DNA of 58,613 bases from Oscillospiraceae bacterium (GCA_009779995.1 WRDW01000007.1:1-58613), one strand, 5' to 3'; positions 29,439 through 37,028 are shown, counted from the first letter of the stretch. The notes: generated from the sequence alone by a model not told the origin. Numbers and translations are program-made.

Positions 29439-30338
29439 TCACATCCGAAGCGCCGCCGATATGGGTTTTTCTTCGCCGTCCATGATATACCATACGCACA
29501 GATCGAAATTGTTCTTATAGAAGAACAGCGCCGTCTCGTCGTTCAGGCGCAGTGCGTCCACCTGGGCTATCCCTGCCCGCTGCGCGCTTTGGAGCAATTC
29601 ACCCAGCAGCGCGGTGGCGATGCCTTTCCGCCGGAGTTCGGGGTTCACGAATATATAGGGTATCAACCATCGCGTGCCGGTCAAAGGCGCGCCCAGTTCG
29701 TCCGGGCAGGCGGTGATGAAGCCCAGCGTGTTTTCGTTCTCGTCCACCGCGACGAAGCCGAAAATGTCGTCTCTTTTATCTTGGAAAAAGGGCACGCCGT
29801 TGCCCAATATAGATTCATCGAAAATCCGATGCAGCCGCGCCTTGCCGGCCATAACGATGCGAAAGTTGTGTTGGTTCTGTTGGGGTTCTGTTTTATCGAT
29901 GCGATAGAATACCATGTGCGAACAGGTTCCGTCATTAAGCGGGCTGCCGTAGCGCTGGGCGCAGAAACCATGTTTATTCCAAAACATGTGCGCGGGCACT
30001 TCGACGCAGGAGCCCTGTATGTGCAGGACGCCTTCTTCCTCCGCCTGCCTTTTGATTTCACTCAACAGAGTGGACGCGACCCCGCGCCGCCGCCACTCGG
30101 GGCGGGTGTAGATGTTCCAGACGAACCAGTCCGTGCCGCCCAGGGGATGTTGCGCTTGCTTCTCATGGATGACCGAATAGCCTATGACAGCTTTGCCGTC
30201 AAGCGCGACAAAAACAACGGCATTGTCCCTCTTCCGCTCGTCTTTAAAGAACTTACTGAAGACAATGTCCGCCTGCTTTTTGTCGGCCCTCACCACATGA
30301 TAGCCGTCCACCGGCCGGGCCTTCTTTTTCAAAAACAT
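29439..30338 (-). CDS. Tandem GNAT acetyltransferase
   Basis: 299 aa with two GNAT folds. The first has the acetyl-CoA loop RPEWRRRGVASTLL (about residue 78) and the second NPELRRKGIATALLGELL (about residue 228), each followed by an FWNKHGF/FFYKNNF terminal motif. Two-domain GNATs acetylate small molecules or proteins; here one domain may be regulatory. GAGGAGG precedes ATG 30338. First gene of the GNAT-rsmG transcript. Substrate unknown. Confidence 0.85.
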   Translation of the reverse strand: MFLKKKARPVDGYHVVRADKKQADIVFSKFFKDERKRDNAVVFVALDGKAVIGYSVIHEKQAQHPLGGTDWFVWNIYTRPEWRRRGVASTLLSEIKRQAEEEGVLHIQGSCVEVPAHMFWNKHGFCAQRYGSPLNDGTCSHMVFYRIDKTEPQQNQHNFRIVMAGKARLHRIFDESILGNGVPFFQDKRDDIFGFVAVDENENTLGFITACPDELGAPLTGTRWLIPYIFVNPELRRKGIATALLGELLQSAQRAGIAQVDALRLNDETALFFYKNNFDLCVWYIMDGEEKPISAALRM

Positions 30339-30357
30339 ACGTTACCTCCTCATGAGC

Positions 30358-30386
30358 ATTATACAGGGTAGTCCAGGCTTTGTCAA
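30358..30386 (-). promoter_or_regulatory. Promoter of the GNAT-rsmG transcript
   Basis: On the minus strand TTGACA (30386-30381), 17-nt spacer, TATAAT (30363-30358): both boxes exact consensus. Confidence 0.88.
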
Positions 30387-30405
30387 GAACAAACGCAATT
30401 TGGGG

Positions 30406-30434
30406 TTTGCAAATGAGGTCAGGCGTGGTATAAT
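30406..30434 (+). promoter_or_regulatory. mnmG promoter overlapping parS
   Basis: TTTGCA (or TTGCAA shifted by one) upstream of TATAAT (30429-30434). The last base of the -10 box is the first base of parS site 2, so bound ParB would cover the start of transcription. Confidence 0.6.
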
Positions 30435-30449
30435 GTTTCACGTGAAACA
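30434..30449. promoter_or_regulatory. parS: parS site 2
   Basis: Second perfect TGTTTCACGTGAAACA, between the divergent GNAT-rsmG and mnmG promoters, 2.9 kb from site 1. Confidence 0.97.
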
Positions 30450-30479
30450 TTTTGCCGCAATCGTAAAAGGAGAACCATC

Positions 30480-32534
30480 TTGAACAGTGACCCTGTAGGG
30501 GCGGCATTCTTGCCGCCCGCCGCACAAGACCGCCCGCCCGCCGCACAAAACACGCCCGCCGCACAGCCACCCACGCAGGACAGCCCCCTTCGCCTGCGAG
30601 GGGGGGACGGGGGGTGCTACGACATCATCGTCATAGGCGCGGGGCACGCCGGCATTGAGGCCGCGTTGGCCGCCGCGCGCCTCGGCTGCCGCGCGGCGGT
30701 GTTCACCGTGACGCTGGACTGGGTGGGCAACATGCCCTGCAACCCCTCCATCGGCGGCAGCAGCAAGGGCCAGATCGTGCGGGAGCTCAGCGCCCTGGGG
30801 GCCGAGATGCCCCGCGCCGCCGACGCCTGCGCGCTCCAGTGCCGTATGCTGAACCTGGGCAAAGGCCCCGCCGTCCACGCCCCCCGCGCCCAGGTTGACA
30901 GGCGGGCCTATGCTGATTACATGAAGGCCGAGCTGGAGGGACAGGAGAATCTGGAGCTCAAGCAGGCGGAGATAGTCTGTATTGAAAGGTTTCCAATAGC
31001 GCACGAAAAGCCCCCCTCTATAGAGGGGGGTGCCCCGAAGGGGCGGGGGGGGTCCGGGGAAGATGGCGTGCAGCGCCGGGGGGGGTCCAAAGGGGGCGGG
31101 AGGGGGCTGTGGCAAATCAAAACCCGCACCAACACAACCTACACCTGCGCCTGCCTCATCCTGGCCACCGGCACATTTTTGCGCGGGCGCATTCACATAG
31201 GCGGCATGAATTACGAGGGCGGGCCGGACGGGATGCCCCCGGCCTCTGCCCTGAGCGAATCGCTCAAAGCCCTGGGGCTGCCCATGCAGCGCTTCAAGAC
31301 GGGTACGCCGCCCCGCGTGCACCTGCGCAGCCTGGACCTGTCGAAGACAGTGCCACAGCCCGGAGACGGCGAGGCCGTGCCCTTCTCCTTTGATGCCCCG
31401 AACGAGCCCAAGCAGAAGAAAATCTGTTATTTGACCTACACGAACGAAAAGACAAAAGAAGTCATTCTCGCAAACTTACACCGCTCGCCCCTCTACGGCG
31501 GGGCCATTGAGGGCGTCGGGGCGCGCTACTGCCCCAGCATAGAGGACAAAATCGTGCGCTTTCCCGATAAACAGCGGCATCCCGTCTTCATTGAGCCCTG
31601 CGGCGAAAACACCCAAGAGATGTACCTCCAGGGCCTGTCCTCCTCCCTGCCGGAGGACGTACAAATTCAAATTTTGCGCACAATCCCCGGCTTGGAACAC
31701 GCCGAGATCATGCGCCCGGCCTACGCCATCGAGTACGACTGTATAGACCCACTTTCGCTTCGCCCTACTCTGGAATTTAATTCGAATGCCCTGCCGGGGC
31801 TCTACGGCGCGGGGCAGTTCAACGGCTCCAGCGGCTACGAGGAGGCCGCCGCACAGGGCTTCATGGCGGGCGTGAACGCCGCGCATCGCGTACTGGGCAA
31901 GCCGCCCTTCGTCCTGAAGCGCGGCGAGGCCTATATCGGCACGTTGGTGGACGACCTGGTTACGAAGGGCTGTAATGAGCCCTACCGCATGATGACATCA
32001 AGAGCCGAATATCGCCTGCTCCTGCGGCACGACACCGCCGATCGAAGGCTCACGCCCTACGGCTATGCGCTGGGCTTGGTCTCCGAGGAGCGCTGGCAGG
32101 CCTTCCTGCGCAAGCAGGCGCAAATTGAGGCCGAAAAACAGCGCGCCTTCAAGACGCGCATACATTGGCAGGGGAAAACGGCCACCCTCGCCGATCTGTT
32201 GCGCCGCCCCGAATTGCGCTACGCCGCGCTCACACCCGTTGACCCCACCCGCCCCGACTTGCCGCCTGAAGTCATCACGAATGTGGAGACCGACATCAAG
32301 TACGAGGGCTACCTTGCCCGGCAGGAGGCCGCAGTGCGCGAGATGGCCCGCCTGGAGGCCGTGCCCATCCCGCCGGCGCTGGACTACGCCGCCATCCCCT
32401 CCCTGCGCATAGAGGCCCGGGAGAAGCTTTTGCGCGTACAGCCTGCAACGCTGGGCCAGGCGGCGCGGATTTCCGGGGTGAACCCGGCGGACGTGACGGT
32501 GCTGTTGCTGGCGCTGAAGCATCGCGCGCAATGA
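30480..32534 (+). CDS. mnmG: MnmG (GidA), tRNA U34 carboxymethylaminomethyl-modification enzyme
   Basis: FAD enzyme that with MnmE modifies the wobble uridine. Canonical segments: [77 protein letters not shown] and the C-terminal [19 protein letters not shown] MnmE-binding part. Start TTG 30480 has AAAGGAGAA upstream. At 684 aa it is about 55-60 longer than usual: residues 5-45 are a Pro/Ala/Gln extension beginning with a palindromic repeat, and residues about 173-209 are a Gly/Lys/Arg-rich insertion made of C/G palindromes. mnmE is not nearby, and the gene is divergent from rsmG, unlike the usual operon. Confidence 0.96.
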   Translation: MNSDPVGAAFLPPAAQDRPPAAQNTPAAQPPTQDSPLRLRGGDGGCYDIIVIGAGHAGIEAALAAARLGCRAAVFTVTLDWVGNMPCNPSIGGSSKGQIVRELSALGAEMPRAADACALQCRMLNLGKGPAVHAPRAQVDRRAYADYMKAELEGQENLELKQAEIVCIERFPIAHEKPPSIEGGAPKGRGGSGEDGVQRRGGSKGGGRGLWQIKTRTNTTYTCACLILATGTFLRGRIHIGGMNYEGGPDGMPPASALSESLKALGLPMQRFKTGTPPRVHLRSLDLSKTVPQPGDGEAVPFSFDAPNEPKQKKICYLTYTNEKTKEVILANLHRSPLYGGAIEGVGARYCPSIEDKIVRFPDKQRHPVFIEPCGENTQEMYLQGLSSSLPEDVQIQILRTIPGLEHAEIMRPAYAIEYDCIDPLSLRPTLEFNSNALPGLYGAGQFNGSSGYEEAAAQGFMAGVNAAHRVLGKPPFVLKRGEAYIGTLVDDLVTKGCNEPYRMMTSRAEYRLLLRHDTADRRLTPYGYALGLVSEERWQAFLRKQAQIEAEKQRAFKTRIHWQGKTATLADLLRRPELRYAALTPVDPTRPDLPPEVITNVETDIKYEGYLARQEAAVREMARLEAVPIPPALDYAAIPSLRIEAREKLLRVQPATLGQAARISGVNPADVTVLLLALKHRAQ
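30493..30520 (+). repeat. Palindromic repeat, copy 4, in the 5' end of mnmG
   Basis: CTGTAGGG plus the 20-nt core GGGCGGCATTCTTGCCGCCC, encoding PVGAAFLPP immediately after codon 4. Confidence 0.92.
31011..31090. repeat. GC palindromes inserted in mnmG
   Basis: CCCCCCTCTATAGAGGGGGG (31011-31030, perfect 20-bp palindrome), GCCCCGAAGGGGC next to it, then G-tract repeats. In frame, encoding a Gly/Lys/Arg-rich loop absent from other MnmG proteins. Confidence 0.8.
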
Positions 32535-32554
32535 AGGCAAAAAGGAGCGCCCAA

Positions 32555-32644
32555 ATGGCGTCTTTATATCTCAACGCCGCGCTCATGGCCCTGATCTACC
32601 TGGCGCCGCGCCCCGCCCCGGAGAAATTCCTGAAGGGCCGGTGA
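32555..32644 (+). CDS. 29-codon chimeric ORF carrying a copy of the ribU 3' end
   Basis: ATG 32555 has AAAGGAG at 7-8 nt. From 32573 to the TGA at 32642-32644 the sequence is 68/72 identical to the last 72 nt of ribU (17129-17058, minus strand), in the same reading frame, ending PEKFLKGR. The first six codons are unrelated. It is likely a gene-tail fragment rather than a functional gene, but the good ribosome binding site means it could be translated. Confidence 0.5.
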   Translation: MASLYLNAALMALIYLAPRPAPEKFLKGR

Positions 32645-32652
32645 TTTTCCCC

Positions 32653-32681
32653 TTGCCTTTTTGCTTTTTATCCTGTATAAT
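32653..32681 (+). promoter_or_regulatory. Promoter of the 147-aa secreted protein
   Basis: TTGCCT, 17-nt spacer, TATAAT (32676-32681). Confidence 0.75.
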
Positions 32682-32714
32682 TGATGCAAAGAAAAGAATA
32701 GGGGAGGAATACCT

Positions 32715-33158
32715 TTGCGATTGAAACACTTCACAGGCCTGTTTGCCATCCTGCTTTTGGCGACCGTGCTGGCCGTGCCCGCCTTTGCCGAGACCACCGC
32801 GCCCGATGGGGTCCAGACCATAGGTGAACCGGGCGACGATCTCTACACTGAGGACGCCGATATGACCGCCGCGCCGGGCTTCTCCATCGAGCCGCGCTTC
32901 GGGGAGGACCCCACCGAGGAACAGACCTACATCGCCTTCATGCCCTACAACGAGGAGACCACCCTGGGTATCGTGCCCATCAACGGCGAGCTTCTGATGG
33001 GGCAGGAGGAGGACGGGGGCGTGCTCTCCCAGCGCGGCATGTCTCTGATCGCGCTGTGCTTCAGCGCCGTCGCCCTGGCATTCAGCGCCATCGCCCTGCT
33101 GCGCACGCGCAAGAAGACCGCGCCGGGCGTCACGGGGAATTACCAGAAGTATTTTTGA
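32715..33158 (+). CDS. Exported, C-terminally membrane-anchored protein, 147 aa
   Basis: Starts at TTG 32715 with GGGGAGGAA upstream. The N-terminus is a signal peptide (MRLKHFTGLFAILLLATVLA, cleavage after PAFA). An acidic, Pro-containing extracellular stretch follows, and a C-terminal transmembrane helix (LIALCFSAVALAFSAIALL) precedes a short basic tail. The layout resembles small surface-anchored proteins; no catalytic motif. It stands alone with its own promoter, convergent to the recF region. Function unknown. Confidence 0.75.
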   Translation: MRLKHFTGLFAILLLATVLAVPAFAETTAPDGVQTIGEPGDDLYTEDADMTAAPGFSIEPRFGEDPTEEQTYIAFMPYNEETTLGIVPINGELLMGQEEDGGVLSQRGMSLIALCFSAVALAFSAIALLRTRKKTAPGVTGNYQKYF

Positions 33159-33170
33159 GCAACACCCATT

Positions 33171-33235
33171 GTAGGGGACGGCCTCTGTGACGTCCCCGGC
33201 CTATAGGCGTGGGACGTCCGGAGGCCGTCCCCTAC
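33171..33235. repeat. Inverted repeat after the 147-aa gene
   Basis: GTAGGGGACGGCCTC (33171-33185) pairs perfectly with GAGGCCGTCCCCTAC (33221-33235); an inner GACGTCCC/GGGACGTC pair extends the stem. It may act as terminator for the convergent transcripts or be a further mobile palindrome family (shares the TGTAGGGG start with the other palindromes). Confidence 0.8.
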
Positions 33236-33245
33236 GGGTTCTAGC

Positions 33246-33309
33246 CCACCGCCCCATCCCTCACACAAAACACCTTCCCGGCCCTCCCGTGCAGCGCGTG
33301 GGAGGGCTC
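33246..33309 (-). repeat. Detached copy of the recF 3' end
   Basis: 63 of 64 bases identical to 34068-34131 at the end of recF. It keeps the recF reading frame and an alternative original-looking ending (VRDGAVG, stop TAG 33243-33241). Together with the other copy it brackets the HigBA genes. Confidence 0.93.
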
Positions 33310-33321
33310 TAAAAAAATCTC

Positions 33322-33350
33322 TTGACAACCCATAACATATATGTTATCAT
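33322..33350 (+). promoter_or_regulatory. higBA promoter with palindromic operator
   Basis: TTGACA (33322-33327), 17-nt spacer, TATCAT (33345-33350). The perfect 16-bp palindrome ATAACATATATGTTAT (33332-33347) fills the spacer and touches the -10 box, the expected binding site for the XRE antitoxin. Confidence 0.85.
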
Positions 33351-33369
33351 ATACTGGAGGCGGGAGGGT

Positions 33370-33732
33370 ATGCTATTGTATGAGGTCATTTTTTATCAGG
33401 ACAGCAAGGGCAACGAGCCGATTAAAGACTATATCTATCAGCTGTCGCAGCAGAACGGCAAAGACGCGCGCATTAGGCTGAAGAAGATTATCGAATACAT
33501 CGGCCAGCTGAAGACCTACGGGCTGAGCGCCGGGAAGCCCGCCATCGACCATATTATAGGCACTGCTTTATATGAGCTGCGCCCGACCAGCGACCGCATT
33601 TTCTTCGCCTACTGGCAGGACGATACTTTTGTGCTGCTGCACCATTTCGTGAAGAAAACGCAAAAGACACCACCGCGCGAAATCGCGCAGGCGCAGCGCA
33701 ACCTACGAGATTTTTTGGAAAGGGCTGAATAG
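33370..33732 (+). CDS. higB: HigB/RelE-superfamily toxin (phage Gp49-like)
   Basis: 120 aa starting MLLYEVIFYQDSKGNEPIKDYI with the family hallmarks ALYELRPTSDRIFFAYWQDD and VLLHHFVKKTQKTPPREIAQAQRNLRDF. These toxins cleave ribosome-bound mRNA. ATG 33370 has GGGAGGG upstream; a longer frame would overlap the promoter. It is followed after 1 nt by the antitoxin gene, toxin-first order as in HigBA. The pair sits between two copies of the recF tail, so it was gained as a cassette. Confidence 0.9.
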   Translation: MLLYEVIFYQDSKGNEPIKDYIYQLSQQNGKDARIRLKKIIEYIGQLKTYGLSAGKPAIDHIIGTALYELRPTSDRIFFAYWQDDTFVLLHHFVKKTQKTPPREIAQAQRNLRDFLERAE

Positions 33733-33733
33733 G

Positions 33734-34057
33734 ATGAGCAAGAGAATCAATGGCACTGAATACACAACGTTCGACGATCTCTGGAATGATCCCGGGCTGT
33801 TGACGGACATCGAAAAGGACGAGATACAGCTGAAGATTGACTTTGTCGGCAAGTTGATTGAAGCCCGGGAGAAAAAGGGGATTTCTCAAAGGCAGCTCGC
33901 GGAAATGTGCGGCCTGAAGCAACCTGCCATCGCGCGGCTTGAAAAAATGCAGGCAACACCGCAGATTGATACGCTCTTTCGGATTCTGAAGCCCCTTGGC
34001 TACACATTGGAGATTGTTCCGGACAGATCAAGTGCGACAGGGTCTGTTGCAATGTAA
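33734..34057 (+). CDS. higA: HigA-type XRE antitoxin
   Basis: 107 aa. A short N-terminal segment precedes a helix-turn-helix (EKKGISQRQLAEMCGLKQPAIARLEKMQATPQIDTLFRILKPLGYTLEI), the HigA/XRE antitoxin pattern. It neutralises the HigB toxin and represses the promoter at 33322 by binding the palindrome. It ends 2 bp before the convergent recF stop, placing the cassette tightly against recF. Confidence 0.9.
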   Translation: MSKRINGTEYTTFDDLWNDPGLLTDIEKDEIQLKIDFVGKLIEAREKKGISQRQLAEMCGLKQPAIARLEKMQATPQIDTLFRILKPLGYTLEIVPDRSSATGSVAM

Positions 34058-34059
34058 CA

Positions 34060-35154
34060 TTACTCTTCCACCGCCCCATCCCGCACACAAAACACCTTCC
34101 CGGCCCTCCCGTGCAGCGCGTGGGAGGGCTCGCAGCATGTCAGGAACACCTGCCAGCCCTCGATATACCGCAGCAGATCGGCCTGGCGGCGGGCGTCCAG
34201 CTCGCTGAGCACGTCGTCCAGCAGGGCGATGGGGGCCTCCCGGGCGATGTCGCCGAGGGCGGCGGCCTCCGCCAGCTTGAGCGCCAGCGCCGCCGAGCGC
34301 TGCTGCCCCTGGGAGCCGAACTCCCGCAGAGGGCGGCCGTCGAGGCGCAGCAGCAGGTCATCTCTGTGCGGGCCTATGGTGGTCATTTGGCGGCGCAGGT
34401 CGCTGTGCCGGGTACGGGCGAAGGCGGCGAGGTAGGCCTCCTCAACGGCGGACGCCCCGGCGTTTGCCGTGGCGCTCTCAACGCCGGTGATATGCGGCGC
34501 GATCTCCAGCGCTTCACGCGCGCCGGAGATTTTTTCGTAGAAATCCAGGGCCCGCGGGAGGAGCTCATCCAGGTAGCGCAGCCGCGCCGAGAGCAGCCCC
34601 GCCGCCTGCGCGGCCAGGGAGGCGTCCCAGGTGTCAAGCAAGTCCTGCGGCGGGTTAGCCTGCCGCAGCAGGGCGTTGCGCTGCGCCAGGGCCTTGAGAT
34701 ACTTCGAAAGCCGCACGGCGTAGGCCGGGGTGAGCATACTCAGCGCCACGTCCAGGAAGCGCCGCCGCTCCCCCGGGCCGCCCTTGACGAGAGACAGGGT
34801 GTCCGGCGTGAAGGCCACTGCCGGGAACACCCCCAGCATACGGCGCGGGGTCTCCTGGGCAAAGCCATTTAGGTTCAACACGCGGCGCTTTTCGATTTCA
34901 AGCTGCGCCTGCTGCTCTCTCTCATTCGAAATAAAGCTCGTCTGCAATTTCGCCTGCGTTTTACCTTCCATCACCAGCTCGCCCGCGTCGGCGCACCGAA
35001 AGCTCCGGCAGCCTGTGAAGAGCCAAATGCCCTCCAGCAGGCTGGTTTTGCCCTGCCCATTTTCGCCAAAAATGACATTGACGCCCGCGGATGGTTCTAC
35101 CTCGGCGCGGGCGATGTTGCGGAAGTTATTGAGTTGGAAAGTGAGGATGTGCAT
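34060..35154 (-). CDS. recF: RecF, recombination mediator ATPase
   Basis: 364 aa. Walker A GENGQGKT at 30-37; LxxF-type start MHILTFQLNNFRNI; KGGPGERRRFLD; the ABC-like signature FGSQGQQRSAALALKLAEA; and Walker B PIALLDDVLSELD. Loads RecA at gaps and helps restart forks. It is separated from yaaA and dnaN by an inserted secreted-protein gene. The final codons now read GAVEE instead of the GAVG found in the detached copy, because the HigBA cassette replaced the original stop region. Confidence 0.96.
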   Translation of the reverse strand: MHILTFQLNNFRNIARAEVEPSAGVNVIFGENGQGKTSLLEGIWLFTGCRSFRCADAGELVMEGKTQAKLQTSFISNEREQQAQLEIEKRRVLNLNGFAQETPRRMLGVFPAVAFTPDTLSLVKGGPGERRRFLDVALSMLTPAYAVRLSKYLKALAQRNALLRQANPPQDLLDTWDASLAAQAAGLLSARLRYLDELLPRALDFYEKISGAREALEIAPHITGVESATANAGASAVEEAYLAAFARTRHSDLRRQMTTIGPHRDDLLLRLDGRPLREFGSQGQQRSAALALKLAEAAALGDIAREAPIALLDDVLSELDARRQADLLRYIEGWQVFLTCCEPSHALHGRAGKVFCVRDGAVEE

Positions 35155-35162
35155 GATAGACC

Positions 35163-35194
35163 TTAGATGTCAGACATTAGACGTTAGATATTAG
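35163..35194. repeat. Heptanucleotide repeats upstream of recF
   Basis: Four and a half 7-bp units of the type T(T/C)AGA(T/C)N between recF and the secreted protein gene. Confidence 0.75.
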
Positions 35195-35196
35195 CT

Positions 35197-35790
35197 TTAT
35201 CGAAACAAATTGATGATCCATCTGATAATCTCAAGAAACGGCGCTAAAATGTAACCTATAAGCATCCAGCCGGGCAGCGTTCCGAAGAGAAATATGAACG
35301 GCAAAAAGGGAAGCAACAGAATTATAGTAATCGCATTTGTAATCGCATTTGGCATTTTATAAAATAAGAAGTCAGTAACGGGCTCCATAGCCTGCGCTAT
35401 TTTATCAATCAACGCTTTCTCCACGTATACGGTTTCACTTGTTACCCGGCATTCCGGGCTGGTTTTGTTGAACACTTCTACAAAAACTGCCACTTCATAA
35501 TACTGCATTTCAACCTCCGCGTCGTCGCCACACCATGAACCTACATTGCCGTTGCTGTAATTAAAATGCCACAGATACCCGATTTCATCTCCATTCGGGA
35601 TGTACGCCTCAACACTAATGGGAACCGAACTCCCGAACCGTATAATTCCGCCTACCGGCTGCCGGGTAATCACAGGCATCGCGGGGTTGGGTTCCTCCGG
35701 CGGGTCGTCCTCGGCGAAGGCAGGCAGGGCCAGGGTGAAGGCAAGCGCAAGAGTGAGCAGCAGCGCAAGCCATTTTTTCGCGTGTTTCAT
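35197..35790 (-). CDS. Secreted/membrane protein with Ig-like domain, paralog A
   Basis: 197 aa. Signal peptide MKHAKKWLALLLTLALAFTL ending PAFA; a mature start DDPPEEPNPAMPVIT; then an Ig-like beta region (VPISVEAYIPNGDEIGYLWHFNYSNGN, later VTSETVYVE); then two hydrophobic C-terminal helices. Paralog B at 36138 has the same order and identical motifs (PPEEPNPAMPVIT, IPNGD, VTSET). ATG 35790 follows AAGGAGGA. The pair lies between recF, yaaA and dnaN. Function unknown; surface or cell-envelope role likely. Confidence 0.8.
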   Translation of the reverse strand: MKHAKKWLALLLTLALAFTLALPAFAEDDPPEEPNPAMPVITRQPVGGIIRFGSSVPISVEAYIPNGDEIGYLWHFNYSNGNVGSWCGDDAEVEMQYYEVAVFVEVFNKTSPECRVTSETVYVEKALIDKIAQAMEPVTDFLFYKMPNAITNAITIILLLPFLPFIFLFGTLPGWMLIGYILAPFLEIIRWIINLFR

Positions 35791-35823
35791 GGGGTGATTC
35801 CTCCTTAAAAATGTTTTGTTACC

Positions 35824-35869
35824 TCTTAGTCGCACAAGAGCCGGAAAATCCTCAGTGGTTTTAAAGTTT
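35824..35869 (-). promoter_or_regulatory. Shared leader motif, copy A
   Basis: On the minus strand AAAACTTTAAAACCACTGAG continuing GATTTT, then 12 variable bases, then CGACTAAG. The same 34 conserved bases with the same spacing occur upstream of paralog B. A candidate alternative-sigma (ECF-type CGAC -10) promoter or binding site. Confidence 0.6.
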
Positions 35870-35872
35870 TTT

Positions 35873-36133
35873 TTATTCCTCCTCCCCCGCCACCAAATAC
35901 CCCTGCCCCGCAAACCGCACAACATCCCCAGGCCGCAGCTTTTTGCCTCGTTCGCCGCAGACCTCCCCGTTCACGCGCACACGCCCCTCCTGGATGAGAA
36001 CCTTGGCCTGCCCGCCGCTCTCCACGGCGTTGGCAAGCTTGAGGAAGGCGTCCAGGCGGATGAAGTCCGTCCGAATGGGGATGGGGGTGGGGGGCCTGGG
36101 CGGGGTTACTTTTATGGTGAAGGGTTTTTTCAT
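35873..36133 (-). CDS. yaaA: S4-domain RNA-binding protein (YaaA-like)
   Basis: 86 aa. The S4 fold is visible in FIRLDAFLKLANAVESGGQAKVLIQEGRVRVNGEVCGERGKKLRPGDVVRF, the pattern of the small S4 protein encoded between dnaN and recF in Firmicutes (YaaA/RlbA). It probably binds rRNA or the ribosome. An N-terminal Pro-rich stretch is unusual. No Shine-Dalgarno stands out before ATG 36133; translation may be coupled to the upstream gene 4 nt away. Confidence 0.88.
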   Translation of the reverse strand: MKKPFTIKVTPPRPPTPIPIRTDFIRLDAFLKLANAVESGGQAKVLIQEGRVRVNGEVCGERGKKLRPGDVVRFAGQGYLVAGEEE

Positions 36134-36137
36134 ATGA

Positions 36138-36773
36138 TTAAAACAGCTGCATGAAAAATATGCCTATCAGCGCGATGGGCAGCGTTACTATAATGAGAGG
36201 CAGCAAAATCGGACTGAAGGGGAGAAGAATAAGCAGGCCAATCGGGCCGCCCAGAGCAAGAAGCCCTCCGGCAATCGCGGTGGGAAGCATTGACAATTGA
36301 AAAATGCGCGTAAAAAGCCATCTGACCGGGAATAGCACGATTTCTGCGATGTTCTCAAAAATACCGCGCAACCAATCAACAGGCGAAATGTAGAATTCTA
36401 CATGTATAGTTTCGCTTGTCACGGAAAACGCCGGGTTGGCACGATTATATACTTCAACGTAATAGTAATAATCACCCGGCTCGGATTCCTGGGAAACACA
36501 GAATGGGACATCATCATTGGTAACGTCAACGCCGTTTTGATACCAACGGTAGCTGATGGGGTCCCCGTTGGGTATTGTCGCTTCCACGCGCAGCATGAAC
36601 CCTTCGTAGCTGGCACGCAACCGGTCGGTCGGCCCCTCCGGCTGCACGGTTATGACAGGCATAGCGGGATTGGGTTCCTCGGGCGGGTCGGTTTCGGCAA
36701 AAGCGGGCAATGCCAGAGTTAAGGCCAGCGCGAGGGTAAGCAGCAGTGCCAGCAGGCGTTTGGTTTGTTTCAT
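36138..36773 (-). CDS. Secreted/membrane protein with Ig-like domain, paralog B
   Basis: 211 aa. Signal peptide MKQTKRLLALLLTLALALTL ending PAFA; mature start ETDPPEEPNPAMPVIT; Ig-like segment IPNGDPISYRWYQNGVDV (a typical Ig-like WYQNG turn); SVTSETIHVE; then a longer C-terminus with about three hydrophobic helices. Homologous to paralog A, with more membrane segments. ATG 36773 follows GGAGGAGA. Its leader contains the same conserved motif as paralog A. It is transcribed just ahead of yaaA. Confidence 0.8.
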   Translation of the reverse strand: MKQTKRLLALLLTLALALTLALPAFAETDPPEEPNPAMPVITVQPEGPTDRLRASYEGFMLRVEATIPNGDPISYRWYQNGVDVTNDDVPFCVSQESEPGDYYYYVEVYNRANPAFSVTSETIHVEFYISPVDWLRGIFENIAEIVLFPVRWLFTRIFQLSMLPTAIAGGLLALGGPIGLLILLPFSPILLPLIIVTLPIALIGIFFMQLF

Positions 36774-36823
36774 TGGGGAATCTCCTCCGATTGTTTTATT
36801 AGAGGCATCGTGTGCCTCCAATA

Positions 36824-36869
36824 CTTAGTCGAAGCAAATGGGAAAAATCCTCAGTGGTTTTAAAGTTTT
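36824..36869 (-). promoter_or_regulatory. Shared leader motif, copy B
   Basis: Identical conserved blocks and spacing to copy A, exactly 1000 bp away, upstream of paralog B. Confidence 0.6.
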
Positions 36870-36930
36870 TTTTTTTGCGAATGATAATTCGCCCTATGTT
36901 GCCCTATAGTCAGTGTATATCTGGTCAACG

Positions 36931-36989
36931 CCGGAATAGCATTCCGGCCCTTCGGTACACTCTTATAGGCGGCGAGTATCACTCGCCGC
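36931..36989. repeat. Two perfect palindromes downstream of dnaN
   Basis: CCGGAATAGCATTCCGG (36931-36947) and GCGGCGAGTATCACTCGCCGC core (36969-36989), each with a 3-nt loop. They lie in the gap between dnaN and paralog B and may fold in the dnaN 3' end. Confidence 0.75.
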
Positions 36990-37028
36990 ATTGCATAAAA
37001 ACAGGCGTGTCTCCTAAAACAATCGCTC

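Noticed and set aside
35163-35194. Possible CRISPR-like array because of short direct repeats
   Set aside because: Units are 7 bp with no spacers, and no cas genes occur in the window.
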